Positions 52,001 through 60,873 of a stretch of 64,000 nucleotides of DNA are shown here, one piece after another. This DNA comes from Rhizobium mongolense subsp. loessense. GTDB taxonomy: Bacteria; Pseudomonadota; Alphaproteobacteria; Rhizobiales; Rhizobiaceae. The notes beneath the pieces were generated by a model. The model did not search any database, was not told the DNA's origin, and was given only the letters and a program-made list of their open reading frames with translations. Within the stretch, counting starts at the first letter, position 1, and each line of letters opens with the position of its first letter. The position numbers and the translations under genes are program-made. Location: contig NZ_FMTM01000015.1 in NCBI RefSeq assembly GCF_900099775.1, forward strand, positions 1-64,000. Direction: 5' to 3'.

Positions 52001-54709
52001 ATGCCGGACGACAAAAGCGATCAGGCCGCAAGGCCCTCGCCGGACGCGCTTCTCGAGAAAGCGCGGGCGGAAACGCGCGGCCGGCTGAAGATATTTCTCG
52101 GCGCCGCACCTGGCGTCGGCAAGACTTATGAGATGCTGGTTTCGGGACGGGCAAAGCTTGCCGACGGCATCGACGTCGTTGTTGGGGTCGTCGAGACCCA
52201 CGGCCGCAAGGAAACGCAGGCGCTGCTCGACGGCTTCCGTATCATTCCGCGGGCGAAGGTCCAGTATAAGGGCCACACCCTGGAGGAGATGGATCTCGAT
52301 GCCATCCTCGCCCGCAAGCCCGATCTCGTCCTCGTCGATGAGCTCGCCCATACGAACGCAGAAGGCAGCCGCCACCCGAAACGTTATCTCGATGTCAAGG
52401 AGCTGCTGGACCGCGGCATCGATGTCTATACGACGTTGAATATCCAGCATGTCGAGAGCTTAAACGACGTCGTTTCGCAGATCACCCGTATCCGCGTTCG
52501 CGAGACCGTACCGGACTCGGTGATCGACTTGGCTGACGATATCGAGATCATCGATTTGACGCCCGACGACCTGATCAAACGCCTGCACGACGGCAAGGTC
52601 TATGTGCCGAAAACGGCCGAACGCGCGCTGAGCAACTATTTTACGCCCGGAAATCTGACAGCGCTTCGTGAACTCGCATTGCGCAAGACCGCACAGCGCG
52701 TCGACGACCAGCTCGTCAGCCATATGCAGGCGCATGCCATCTCCGGTCCCTGGGCTGCCGGCGAGCGTGTGCTTGTTTCGATCGATCACCATCGGCGATC
52801 AGCCTCGCTGGTGCGTTATGCGACGCGCATGGCTTCGCGGCTGCGCGCGCCGTGGTCAGCGGTCTATATCGAAACCAATCAATCGATCAGCCTGACAGAA
52901 GAACAGCGAGATACGATCGCTGCCACGCTGCGGCTCGCCGAGCGGTTAGGCGGCGAGGCTCTTACCCTTCCCGGCAGCGGGGTCGCCGAGGAATTGCTTC
53001 GCCACGCAGGCGCCAACAACGTAACACATATTGTGGTTGGATCGCCACAGAAGGCGACATGGCGCCAATGGTTTCAGCACTCGCCGGTCGACGAGCTGAT
53101 CCGGGGCGCCGGTGGCATCAGCGTTCACGTCATCTCCGGCAACGAGAACGACGGCAATGCAGGCCGCGGTATCAAGCCGGCACCCGCATTGCCGGCCTTC
53201 AACATCAAGGCCTATCTGCTTGCAACGATCTATGTTGCGGCAGCACTCGCCTTCAGCACGGTGCTCGATCAGGTTCTGGACGTACGCAACCTTGCTCTCG
53301 TCTTCCTGATGGCCGTCCTCACCTCCGCCGTACTCCACGGCTTGCGGCCGGCACTCTACAGCTGCATTCTGGGCGCACTTGCCTTCAACTTCTTCTTCCT
53401 GCCGCCGCGTTTCACCCTGACGATCAGGGACCCCGAAAGCGTGGTCGCCTTCTTCTTCTTCATCGGCGTTGCCGTGATTGCGAGCAATCTCACGGCGACC
53501 GTTCAGCGCCAGGCAGCGGCCGCTCGCCAGCGTGCGCGCACCACCGAGGACCTTTATCTTTTTTCCCGCAAGCTTGCGAGCACCGGCACGCTCGACGATG
53601 TACTGTGGGCGACGGCCTTTCAGATCGCCTCGATGCTCAAGGTGCGGGTCGTCCTGCTCCTGCCCGAAGGGGATACGATCGCAGTCAAGGCTGGATATCC
53701 GCCCGACGATACGCTGGACGATGCCGACATCGCCGCAGCAGGCTGGGCTTGGGAACACAATCACGCCGCCGGGCGCGGCGCCGATACGCTTCCCGGCGCA
53801 AGGCGCCTTTACGTGCCGCTTAGAACCGGGCGCACCGCCGTCGGCGTCATCGGTCTCGACAGCGATCGCCGCGACGGCCCGCTCTTTACACCCGAACAGC
53901 AGCGGCTCCTGGATGCGCTTGCCGATCAGGCAGCACTTGCCATCGAGCGCATACAGCTTGTCGCCGATGTCGATCGCGCCAAGCTTGCCGCCGAAGCCGA
54001 TCGCTTGCGCTCCGCCCTGCTGACATCGATCTCGCATGATCTGAAGACCCCGCTCGCAGCAATTCTCGGCGCCGCCGGCACGCTGCGCGACTATTTCAGT
54101 TTTATGCCGGTGGAAGACCGAAACGACCTTCTGGCGACGGTCATCGATGAATCCGAACGCCTGAACCGGTTCATCGCCAACCTGCTCGACATGACGAAGA
54201 TCGAATCCGGAGCCATGGAGCCGAACTATGGTCTGCACTATCCCGGCGACATCGCGGGTAGCGCGCTCAGAAGGGCCGCCAAGATCCTTGACCGTCACAA
54301 GCCTGAGATGATCATGCCGGCTGACCTGCCGATGGTGCGCGTCGATCCGGTGCTCTTCGAACAGGCGCTCTTCAACCTGCTCGACAATGCCGCGAAATAT
54401 GCGCCTGAAGGTTCGGCAATCCGTATCGAGGGATGGGCCGACGCCGCAGAGGTCGTCATTCAGGTCGCCGATGAAGGCCCAGGCATTCCACCGGCTGACC
54501 TGACGCGCATCTTCGACACCTTCTACCGCGTCCGCAAGGGCGATCAGGTGCGCGCCGGAACGGGCCTTGGCCTTTCCATCTGCCGCGGCTTCATAGAAGC
54601 GATGGGCGGCACGATCTTCGCCGGAAACCGCAAGGACCGCTCCGGTGCCGTCTTTACGATCCGTATGCCAAAACCCAATGACATTCCCAAATTGGACGAA
54701 CTCAAATGA
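52001..54709 (+). CDS. kdpD: Sensor histidine kinase KdpD
   Basis: This is a 902-residue kinase. The KdpD domain has Walker A-like GAAPGVGKTYEML (about 31-43) and LVDELAHTNAEGSRHPKRYLDV. A USP-like domain (RVLVSIDHHRRSASLVRYATRMA) follows. Four membrane segments lie near 405-500, then a GAF region, H-box H679 (TSISHDLKTPLAAILGAAG) and HATPase motifs (FNLLDNAAKYAPEG, VADEGPGIPPADL, GTGLGLSICRGFIEAMGG). It senses K+ limitation or ionic stress and phosphorylates KdpE. In E. coli, unphosphorylated PtsN stimulates KdpD; a ptsN gene follows here. Confidence 0.96.
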   Translation: MPDDKSDQAARPSPDALLEKARAETRGRLKIFLGAAPGVGKTYEMLVSGRAKLADGIDVVVGVVETHGRKETQALLDGFRIIPRAKVQYKGHTLEEMDLDAILARKPDLVLVDELAHTNAEGSRHPKRYLDVKELLDRGIDVYTTLNIQHVESLNDVVSQITRIRVRETVPDSVIDLADDIEIIDLTPDDLIKRLHDGKVYVPKTAERALSNYFTPGNLTALRELALRKTAQRVDDQLVSHMQAHAISGPWAAGERVLVSIDHHRRSASLVRYATRMASRLRAPWSAVYIETNQSISLTEEQRDTIAATLRLAERLGGEALTLPGSGVAEELLRHAGANNVTHIVVGSPQKATWRQWFQHSPVDELIRGAGGISVHVISGNENDGNAGRGIKPAPALPAFNIKAYLLATIYVAAALAFSTVLDQVLDVRNLALVFLMAVLTSAVLHGLRPALYSCILGALAFNFFFLPPRFTLTIRDPESVVAFFFFIGVAVIASNLTATVQRQAAAARQRARTTEDLYLFSRKLASTGTLDDVLWATAFQIASMLKVRVVLLLPEGDTIAVKAGYPPDDTLDDADIAAAGWAWEHNHAAGRGADTLPGARRLYVPLRTGRTAVGVIGLDSDRRDGPLFTPEQQRLLDALADQAALAIERIQLVADVDRAKLAAEADRLRSALLTSISHDLKTPLAAILGAAGTLRDYFSFMPVEDRNDLLATVIDESERLNRFIANLLDMTKIESGAMEPNYGLHYPGDIAGSALRRAAKILDRHKPEMIMPADLPMVRVDPVLFEQALFNLLDNAAKYAPEGSAIRIEGWADAAEVVIQVADEGPGIPPADLTRIFDTFYRVRKGDQVRAGTGLGLSICRGFIEAMGGTIFAGNRKDRSGAVFTIRMPKPNDIPKLDELK

Positions 54710-55398
54710 CCGGTTCAGCCGTGAAAATTCTCGTCGTCGACGACGAGCCGCCGATCCGTAAACTGCTTCGTGTCGGGCTCAGCGCACAGGGCTACGCGGT
54801 TCAAGAGGCGCCGAATGCCGCCAGCGCCCACCAGGCGGTAAAGGATAGTGCGCCGGATCTCATCGTTCTGGACCTCGGACTTCCCGACAAGCCTGGCCAT
54901 GATCTGCTGCGCGAATGGCGCGAGGACGGTCTTTCGATGCCCGTCGTCATTCTTTCCAGCCGCACCGACGAAGCGGGCATCGTCAAGGCGCTTGAAACCG
55001 GCGCCGACGACTACGTGACGAAACCCTTCGGCATCAACGAGCTCGGGGCCCGCATTCGCGTGGCGCTCCGCCACCGGCTGCAGCAGCAGGGAGAAAAGGC
55101 AATCTTCCAGACGGGCGGTCTTTCCATCGATCTCGTCAAGCGGATCGTCAAGCTCAACGACAAGGAGATCAAGCTGTCTCCGAAGGAATACGATATCCTG
55201 CGCGTCCTTGCCCAACATGCTGGCAAGGTGCTGACGCATCAGTTCCTCCTGAAACAGGTCTGGGGGCCGGCTGCCGACGTTCAGTATCTGCGCGTCTACG
55301 TCCGCCAGCTGCGGCAAAAGGTGGAGCAGCTCCCGGACCAGCCGCAATATATCACGACCGAGACCGGCGTCGGTTATCGGCTCAGAGAGCCGGATTGA
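54706..55398 (+). CDS. kdpE: Response regulator KdpE
   Basis: This is a 230-residue OmpR-family regulator. Receiver: acidic pair in VVDDEPPIRKLLR, phosphoacceptor D56 (DLIVLDLGLPDKPG), and K in DDYVTKPFGINELGARI. The C-terminal winged helix (IKLSPKEYDILRVLAQHAGKVLTHQFLLKQVWG, YLRVYVRQLRQKVEQLP, YITTETGVGYRL) binds DNA. The ATG overlaps the kdpD stop. It should activate the kdp promoter, with a candidate site at 46951-46967. Confidence 0.96.
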   Translation: MTGSAVKILVVDDEPPIRKLLRVGLSAQGYAVQEAPNAASAHQAVKDSAPDLIVLDLGLPDKPGHDLLREWREDGLSMPVVILSSRTDEAGIVKALETGADDYVTKPFGINELGARIRVALRHRLQQQGEKAIFQTGGLSIDLVKRIVKLNDKEIKLSPKEYDILRVLAQHAGKVLTHQFLLKQVWGPAADVQYLRVYVRQLRQKVEQLPDQPQYITTETGVGYRLREPD

Positions 55399-55439
55399 GT
55401 TCCGGCATCTTATCCTGCCAATACGACAACGGGAGAGAC

Positions 55440-55895
55440 ATGAAGCTCGCAGACATCATCCGGCCGGAGCATACCTTCATCGGCGTTTCCGTGTCGACGA
55501 AGTGGCGCGCGCTGCAAAATCTCGCCGAAAAGGCCGGCAATGCGTTTAACATTGAGGAAAAGACGATCCTCCAGGCGCTGGAAACCCGTGAAAACCTCGG
55601 CTCGACTGGCATCGGCAATGGCATTGCCGTACCACATGCGGTGATCGCCGGCATGACGAGCCCGCGCGGCCTTGTGGTGCGCTTCGCCCAGCCGCTGGAC
55701 TTCGAGGCGATCGACGATCTGCCGACGGATATCGCCTTCTTGCTGCTTTTCGGAGAAAGCAACCGTGGCGAATATCTCAACGTGCTTGCCGCCATCGCGC
55801 GACGCCTGCAATCGGAAGGCGTCCTTCAGTCGATGCATAAGGCGAGAAACGTCGATGAGTTCTATTCGAGTTTCATTGGAGATTCACGGCCATGA
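55440..55895 (+). CDS. ptsN: PtsN-like PTS EIIA-Ntr protein
   Basis: This is a 151-residue EIIA domain of the nitrogen-related phosphotransferase system. The phosphorylated histidine is H66 (GSTGIGNGIAVPHAVIAGM), followed by VVRFAQPLDFEAIDDLPTDIAFLLLFGESNRGEYLNVLAAIARRL. The start is ATG 55440 with GGGAGAG upstream, 41 bases after kdpE. It is not in an rpoN-ptsN setting, so it is probably a second, kdp-associated paralogue. Control of KdpD by its phosphorylation state is known in enteric bacteria and, from memory, PTS-Ntr control of K+ uptake has been reported in Rhizobium leguminosarum. Confidence 0.92.
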   Translation: MKLADIIRPEHTFIGVSVSTKWRALQNLAEKAGNAFNIEEKTILQALETRENLGSTGIGNGIAVPHAVIAGMTSPRGLVVRFAQPLDFEAIDDLPTDIAFLLLFGESNRGEYLNVLAAIARRLQSEGVLQSMHKARNVDEFYSSFIGDSRP

Positions 55896-55900
55896 GCGAA

Positions 55901-55918
55901 CGCGGCTTGAGTGCCGCG
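55901..55918 (+). terminator. Probable terminator of the kdp-ptsN operon
   Basis: The stem CGCGGC and GCCGCG with a 6-base loop starts six bases after the ptsN stop and is followed by CTTTGCGTCTGTTG. It is short but very GC-rich. The remainder of the 55896-56158 gap should hold the promoter of the sulfate operon. Confidence 0.45.
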
Positions 55919-56158
55919 CTTTGCGTCTGTTGATCCGAGCTGAAAGCGTGTTGCCCGCGGTGCGGGGTGCGTCATGGCGAGCGGGCCGAAATGGTGCTTT
56001 TCCTGTAACGGCACACGATCGGTGACGGTCGGGACGTCCGTTTCGATTTTGCCCGCGGAATGGGATGGGTTTCTAAAAGCACATCAGGAACCGGAAGAAC
56101 TTTCGTTCCGTTATACGACCAAGTTGATAGAGTTTACGTAGAACGAAGGAGGTTCCCC

Positions 56159-57184
56159 ATGCCGTCAATACGGATCACCCGATTCCTCGCGGCCGCTGTC
56201 TTTGCAGGCAGCATCGCAATCGGCGCCACTGCCCCGGTTTTCGCCGATCAGACGCTTCTCAACGTGTCTTACGATCCAACGCGTGAATTGTATAAGGATT
56301 TCAACGCGGCCTTTGCCGCAAAGTGGGAGAAGGACACCGGCGAGACGGTCACGATCCAGACCTCGCACGGCGGTTCGGGCGCCCAGGCGCGTTCCGTCAT
56401 CGATGGTCTTGAGGCCGACGTCGTGACCCTCGCACTCGAAGGCGACATCGATGCGATCGCCAGCAAGACCGGCAAGATCCCGGCAGATTGGAAATCCAGA
56501 TTCCCGAATAATTCGGCGCCCTATACCTCCACCATCGTTTTCCTGGTTCGCAACGGCAATCCGAAGGGTATCAAGGACTGGGGCGACCTGATCAAGGATG
56601 ACGTTCAGGTTATCACGCCGAACCCGAAGACTTCGGGCGGCGCGCGCTGGAATTTCCTCGCCGCCTGGGCATGGGCCAAGCAGGCAAACGGCGGTGACGA
56701 CACCAAAGCGCAGGATTTCGTAACGAAGCTGCTGCAGCACGTTCCAGTTCTCGATACCGGGGCTCGCGGCGCAACGACGACCTTCGTCCAGCGCGGCCTG
56801 GGCGATGTTCTGCTTGCCTGGGAAAACGAAGCCTATCTCTCCTTGGAGGAGCTCGGGCCGGACCAGTTCGAGATCGTCACGCCGACCCTGTCCATCCGCG
56901 CCGATCCGCCGATTGCGGTCGTCGACGGCAATGTCGATAAGAAGGGCACGCGCAAGGTTGCCGAAGCCTATCTCAACTATCTCTACTCCGACGAAGGCCA
57001 GAAGATCGCTGCAAAGCACTTCTACCGCCCGAGCAAGCCGGAGGTCGCCGACAAGGCGGACATTGACCGCTTCCAGAACCTGAAGCTCGCAACCATTGAC
57101 GACTTCGGCGGCTGGAAGGAAGCACAGCCGAAATTCTTCGGTGATGGCGGCGTATTTGACCAAATCTACAAGCCGGCCCAATAA
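56159..57184 (+). CDS. Sulfate ABC transporter, periplasmic binding protein
   Basis: This is a 341-residue receptor of the Sbp/CysP family. The signal peptide MPSIRITRFLAAAVFAGSIAIGATAPVFA precedes DQTLLNVSYDPTRELYKDFNAAFAAKWEKDTGETVTIQTSHGGSGAQARSVIDGLEADVVTLAL. The SHGGSG and SYDPTRELY motifs are the sulfate-binding hallmarks, and NPKTSGGARWNFLAAWAWA is conserved. AAGGAGG lies six bases before ATG 56159, an ideal ribosome site. It heads the cysTWA operon. Confidence 0.95.
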   Translation: MPSIRITRFLAAAVFAGSIAIGATAPVFADQTLLNVSYDPTRELYKDFNAAFAAKWEKDTGETVTIQTSHGGSGAQARSVIDGLEADVVTLALEGDIDAIASKTGKIPADWKSRFPNNSAPYTSTIVFLVRNGNPKGIKDWGDLIKDDVQVITPNPKTSGGARWNFLAAWAWAKQANGGDDTKAQDFVTKLLQHVPVLDTGARGATTTFVQRGLGDVLLAWENEAYLSLEELGPDQFEIVTPTLSIRADPPIAVVDGNVDKKGTRKVAEAYLNYLYSDEGQKIAAKHFYRPSKPEVADKADIDRFQNLKLATIDDFGGWKEAQPKFFGDGGVFDQIYKPAQ

Positions 57185-57192
57185 TACCTCGC

Positions 57193-58050
57193 ATGAAAGC
57201 ACATAGCCCCACGCGGTGGCGGTTCAAACGGCCGAGCGTCATTCCAGGCTTTGGAATGGCGCTCGGCCTTACCTTGACCTGGCTCACCCTTTTAATCCTC
57301 ATCCCCCTCTCGGGCCTCGCCTGGCGTTCGAGCGAGCTTGGCTGGGACAAGTTTTCGTCAATTGCATTCGATCCGCGCACGCTGAGCGCGCTTCGCATCA
57401 GCTTCGGCGCGGCTTTTGCCGCCGCCTGTGTCAACGCCGTTTTCGGCGTCGTCCTTGCCTGGGTGTTGGTGCGGTACCGTTTTCCCGGCAAGCGGGTGAT
57501 CGATGCTATGGTTGATCTGCCTTTTGCACTGCCGACCGCGGTTGCCGGCATAGCCCTGACGACGCTCTATGCGCCGAACGGCTGGATCGGCCAGTTCCTG
57601 ACGCCGCTTGGCATCAAGATCGCCTTCACACCGCTCGGCATCGTCGTTGCCCTCGTCTTTGTCGGCCTGCCTTTCGTCGTGCGTACCGTGCAGCCGGTGA
57701 TGGAAGAGATCGACAAGGAGGTGGAAGAAGCTGCCGCAACGCTTGGTGCCAATCGCTTCCAGACGATCTTCCGCGTCCTTCTTCCAGCCCTCGCGCCTGC
57801 CGTGTTGACAGGCTTTGCATTGGCCTTTGCGCGCGGGGTCGGCGAATACGGTTCGGTCATCTTCATCGCCGGCAACTTGCCGTTCAAGTCAGAGATTGCG
57901 CCGCTTTTGATCGTCATCAAGCTGGAAGAATACAACTACGCGGCCGCGACAGGCATTGCGGCAGTCATGCTGATCATCTCGTTCATCATGCTGCTCGTGA
58001 TCAATCTTATCCAGAGCTGGAGCAGGCGGAGGTACGGGAATGGCATCTGA
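57193..58050 (+). CDS. cysT: Sulfate ABC transporter permease CysT (CysU)
   Basis: This is a 285-residue permease beginning with a basic arm, then LGLTLTWLTLLILIPLSGLAWRSSELGW. The ATPase-docking EAA loop is VEEAAATLGANRFQTIFRVLLPALAPAVLTGFALAFARGVGEYGSVIFIAGN. The GEYGSV segment is typical of sulfate/molybdate permeases. It lies eight bases after the binding-protein stop and overlaps cysW by 11 bases. Confidence 0.95.
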   Translation: MKAHSPTRWRFKRPSVIPGFGMALGLTLTWLTLLILIPLSGLAWRSSELGWDKFSSIAFDPRTLSALRISFGAAFAAACVNAVFGVVLAWVLVRYRFPGKRVIDAMVDLPFALPTAVAGIALTTLYAPNGWIGQFLTPLGIKIAFTPLGIVVALVFVGLPFVVRTVQPVMEEIDKEVEEAAATLGANRFQTIFRVLLPALAPAVLTGFALAFARGVGEYGSVIFIAGNLPFKSEIAPLLIVIKLEEYNYAAATGIAAVMLIISFIMLLVINLIQSWSRRRYGNGI

Positions 58051-58912
58051 CACGATCCCTCGCTCAACCAAGGTCCGCTCGGTCGTCACCGAAACGAAGT
58101 TCGCCCGCTGGACACTCATCGTCCTGTCGCTGGTCTTCCTCCTCCTTATTCTGCTGCTGCCGCTTGCGGCTGTCTTCGTCGAGGCCTTCCGCAAGGGCGG
58201 GAGTGCTTTCTTCGAGGCGCTGCAGGACGCCGAGACCTTCTCGGCGATAAGTCTGACGCTTATCGTCGCCGGTATCAGCGTGCCGTTGAACCTATTTTTC
58301 GGCGTCGCGGCCGCATGGGCGATCGCCAAGTTCGAATTCAAGGGCAAGGCCATCCTGACGACCCTGATTGACCTGCCTTTCTCGGTTTCGCCGGTTATTT
58401 CCGGCCTCGTCTTCGTGCTGCTTTTCGGTGCCAATACCTATCTTGGAAAATGGCTCGATGCGCACGACATCAAGATCCTCTTCGCAGCACCCGGACTGAT
58501 CCTTGCCACAATGTTCGTGACCTTTCCCTTCGTCGCGCGCGAACTGATCCCATTGATGCAGGAACAGGGAACGGCGGATGAAGAAGCGGCCCTCTCACTG
58601 GGTGCCAGCGGCTGGCAGACCTTCTGGCATGTGACGCTGCCCAACATCAAATGGGGCCTGCTTTATGGCGTGCTTCTTTGCAACGCCCGCGCCATGGGCG
58701 AGTTCGGCGCCGTCTCAGTCGTCTCCGGTCACATCCGCGGCCAGACGAACACCATGCCGTTGCAGGTGGAAATTCTCTACAACGAGTATAATTTCACCGG
58801 CGCTTTTGCCGTTGCAACATTGCTTGCCTTGCTTGCGCTTGTGACTCTTGTTTTGAAGACGCTGCTCGAAATGCGATACAGCGAAGAAATCGCTGCCAGC
58901 CGGCGGCACTGA
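58040..58912 (+). CDS. cysW: Sulfate ABC transporter permease CysW
   Basis: This is a 290-residue permease: WTLIVLSLVFLLLILLLPLAAVFVEAFRKG, LIDLPFSVSPVISGLVFVLLFG, and the EAA loop EEAALSLGASGWQTFWHVTLPNIKWGLLYGVLLCNARAMGEFGAVSVVSGHIRGQTNTMPLQVEILYNEYNF. The GHIRGQTNTMPLQVEILYNEY stretch is diagnostic of CysW. It starts within the end of cysT and is 10 bases from cysA. Confidence 0.96.
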   Translation: MASDTIPRSTKVRSVVTETKFARWTLIVLSLVFLLLILLLPLAAVFVEAFRKGGSAFFEALQDAETFSAISLTLIVAGISVPLNLFFGVAAAWAIAKFEFKGKAILTTLIDLPFSVSPVISGLVFVLLFGANTYLGKWLDAHDIKILFAAPGLILATMFVTFPFVARELIPLMQEQGTADEEAALSLGASGWQTFWHVTLPNIKWGLLYGVLLCNARAMGEFGAVSVVSGHIRGQTNTMPLQVEILYNEYNFTGAFAVATLLALLALVTLVLKTLLEMRYSEEIAASRRH

Positions 58913-58922
58913 AGGAAATAGA

Positions 58923-59966
58923 ATGGAAGTACGCGTTCAAAACTTGCGCAAGGAATTCGACCGCTTCCCGGCGCTCCATGACATCTCGCTCGATATCCGT
59001 TCAGGAGAGCTGATCGCGCTGCTCGGCCCATCAGGCTCAGGCAAGACGACGCTCTTGCGCTTGATTGCCGGCCTCGAAAGCCCGACCGAAGGTCTGATCT
59101 ATTTCGGCGATGAGGATGCATCGAAAAAGACCGTGCAGCAGCGCAATATCGGCTTCGTGTTTCAGCACTATGCTCTTTTCCGCTACATGACGGTGCTCGA
59201 CAATATCGCCTTCGGGCTCAAGGTGCGCGATGCAACGCGCCGCCCCACAAAGTCCGCGATCCGCAGCCGCGCACTGGAACTGCTGGATCTCGTGCAACTT
59301 TCCGGTCTGGAAAAGCGCTATCCGGCCCAGCTTTCGGGCGGTCAGCGCCAGCGCGTCGCGCTCGCGCGCGCTCTTGCGGTAGAGCCGAACGTACTGCTTC
59401 TCGACGAGCCGTTTGGCGCGCTCGACGCCCAAGTGCGCAAGGACCTGCGCAAATGGCTTCGTGAGATCCATGACCGCACCGGTCACACCACGGTTTTCGT
59501 CACGCATGATCAGGACGAAGCGATGGAACTTGCCGACCGCGTCGTCGTCATGAGCCAGGGCGCGATCGAGCAGGTCGGCACGCCGGACCAGGTCTACGAC
59601 AATCCGAATTCGCCCTTCGTCTTCGGTTTCGTGGGCCAATCGAATTGTCTGGATGTGCGCGTTGCGGGGGGCGAACTTTGGTTCGAAGACCGTCCCCTTG
59701 GCTTGAGGGCGGAAAATGAGGAGGACGGCAGCGCGCAGCTCTATTTCCGACCGCACGACATCGAACTGCGCGACGGCTGCGGTGGATGCATCGCCGGTCT
59801 GCTCGTCTCCAGCCGCCGCGTTGCCGGTACGCGCCATATCGAGGTCAACATCGGCAAGGATCACCCGTCGATCGAGCTCGAATTGGCGCCCGAGCAAGCT
59901 GACAGCCTTGACCGCAACCGCATCGCCTTCCGCCCCAAACGCTGGAAGCTGTTCAGGAACGCCTGA
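58923..59966 (+). CDS. cysA: Sulfate ABC transporter ATPase CysA
   Basis: This is a 347-residue ATPase: EVRVQNLRKEFDRFPALHDISLDIRSGELIALLGPSGSGKTTLLRLIAGLESPTEG, FVFQHYALFRYMTVLDNIAFGLKV, LSGGQRQRVALARALAVEPNVLLLDEPFGALDAQVRKDLRKWLREIH and VFVTHDQDEAMELADRVVVM. The FRYMTV segment and the KDLRKWLR helix are CysA-specific. A C-terminal TOBE-like domain is present (RPHDIEL). It completes the importer. Confidence 0.95.
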   Translation: MEVRVQNLRKEFDRFPALHDISLDIRSGELIALLGPSGSGKTTLLRLIAGLESPTEGLIYFGDEDASKKTVQQRNIGFVFQHYALFRYMTVLDNIAFGLKVRDATRRPTKSAIRSRALELLDLVQLSGLEKRYPAQLSGGQRQRVALARALAVEPNVLLLDEPFGALDAQVRKDLRKWLREIHDRTGHTTVFVTHDQDEAMELADRVVVMSQGAIEQVGTPDQVYDNPNSPFVFGFVGQSNCLDVRVAGGELWFEDRPLGLRAENEEDGSAQLYFRPHDIELRDGCGGCIAGLLVSSRRVAGTRHIEVNIGKDHPSIELELAPEQADSLDRNRIAFRPKRWKLFRNA

Positions 59967-60169
59967 CGATCCTCGCCCTCGCGAAAAGGGGTAAAACGGC
60001 GCGAACCCGAAAGTTCAAAAGTGTTGCCAGGGTCCTCTCCAACATAGTGCCGGCGGCTTCGATGAGAGCCGCCCGCACTTATATATTGCGCATTTCCTAA
60101 TTTAGCGGAATATAGATCAACCATACCCGGCGAAACGTTTCGGCAACCATGTGTCAGATGGAGGGGTTC

Positions 60170-60832
60170 ATGTCTCTCGCGATCAACGATACCGCACCGG
60201 ATTTCCAGGCAGAAACGACTGAAGGCAAGATTGGATTTCATGACTGGATCGGCAATTCCTGGGCTGTCCTGTTTTCGCATCCCAAGGATTTCACGCCGGT
60301 TTGCACCACAGAACTGGGCTACATGGCCAGGATCAAACCCGAATTCGACAAGCGTGGCGTGAAGATCATCGGCCTGTCGGTCGATCCTGTCGATCGCCAT
60401 GCCGGTTGGGCAAGCGACATTAAGGAGACGCAGGGCGCTGCACCGAATTTCCCGATGATTGCCGATACCGATTACAACGTATCGAAGCTTTATGGCATGC
60501 TCCCCGCTGCAGTCTCCGGCGATCCGACAAAGCGCACGCCGGCCGACAACCAGACCGTGCGCAACGTCTTCGTCATCGGCCCCGACAAGAAGATCAAGCT
60601 GATCCTCGTCTATCCGATGACCACCGGCCGCAATTTCGATGAAGTGCTGCGCGTGATCGACTCGCTGCAGCTGACCGCCAAGCACAGGGTCGCCACGCCG
60701 GCGAATTGGAAACAGGGTGAGGATGTCATCATCGCCGGTTCGGTGAGCGACGACGAGGCCAGGACGATCTATCCGAACGGATGGACCGCACCGAAGCCCT
60801 ACATCCGGATCGTCCCGCAGCCAGAGGCTTAG
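60170..60832 (+). CDS. 1-Cys peroxiredoxin (Prx6 type)
   Basis: This is a 220-residue thiol peroxidase with peroxidatic C45 in HPKDFTPVCTTELGYM and the Prx6-type C-terminal domain (VFVIGPDKKIKLILVYPMTTGRNFDEVLRVIDSLQLT, VATPANWKQGEDVIIAGSVSDDEA). There is no resolving cysteine at the usual 2-Cys position. GGAGG lies five bases before ATG 60170. It is separated from cysA by 203 bases that contain an A/T-rich promoter-like stretch (TATATATTG, about 60079-60087), so it probably has its own promoter. Confidence 0.93.
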   Translation: MSLAINDTAPDFQAETTEGKIGFHDWIGNSWAVLFSHPKDFTPVCTTELGYMARIKPEFDKRGVKIIGLSVDPVDRHAGWASDIKETQGAAPNFPMIADTDYNVSKLYGMLPAAVSGDPTKRTPADNQTVRNVFVIGPDKKIKLILVYPMTTGRNFDEVLRVIDSLQLTAKHRVATPANWKQGEDVIIAGSVSDDEARTIYPNGWTAPKPYIRIVPQPEA

Positions 60833-60873
60833 GTGCTGCATCGGGTGGAGCAATTTGCAAAAGGCAGGTGCCG

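Noticed and set aside
52946..54298. 450-codon minus-strand open frame inside kdpD
   Set aside because: KdpD is complete on the other strand with all kinase motifs; this frame has no recognisable domain.
55974..56141. 55-codon frame with a WCFSC motif upstream of the sulfate receptor gene
   Set aside because: The CxxC pattern drew attention, but there is no convincing ribosome site and no family resemblance, and the region must contain the sulfate promoter.
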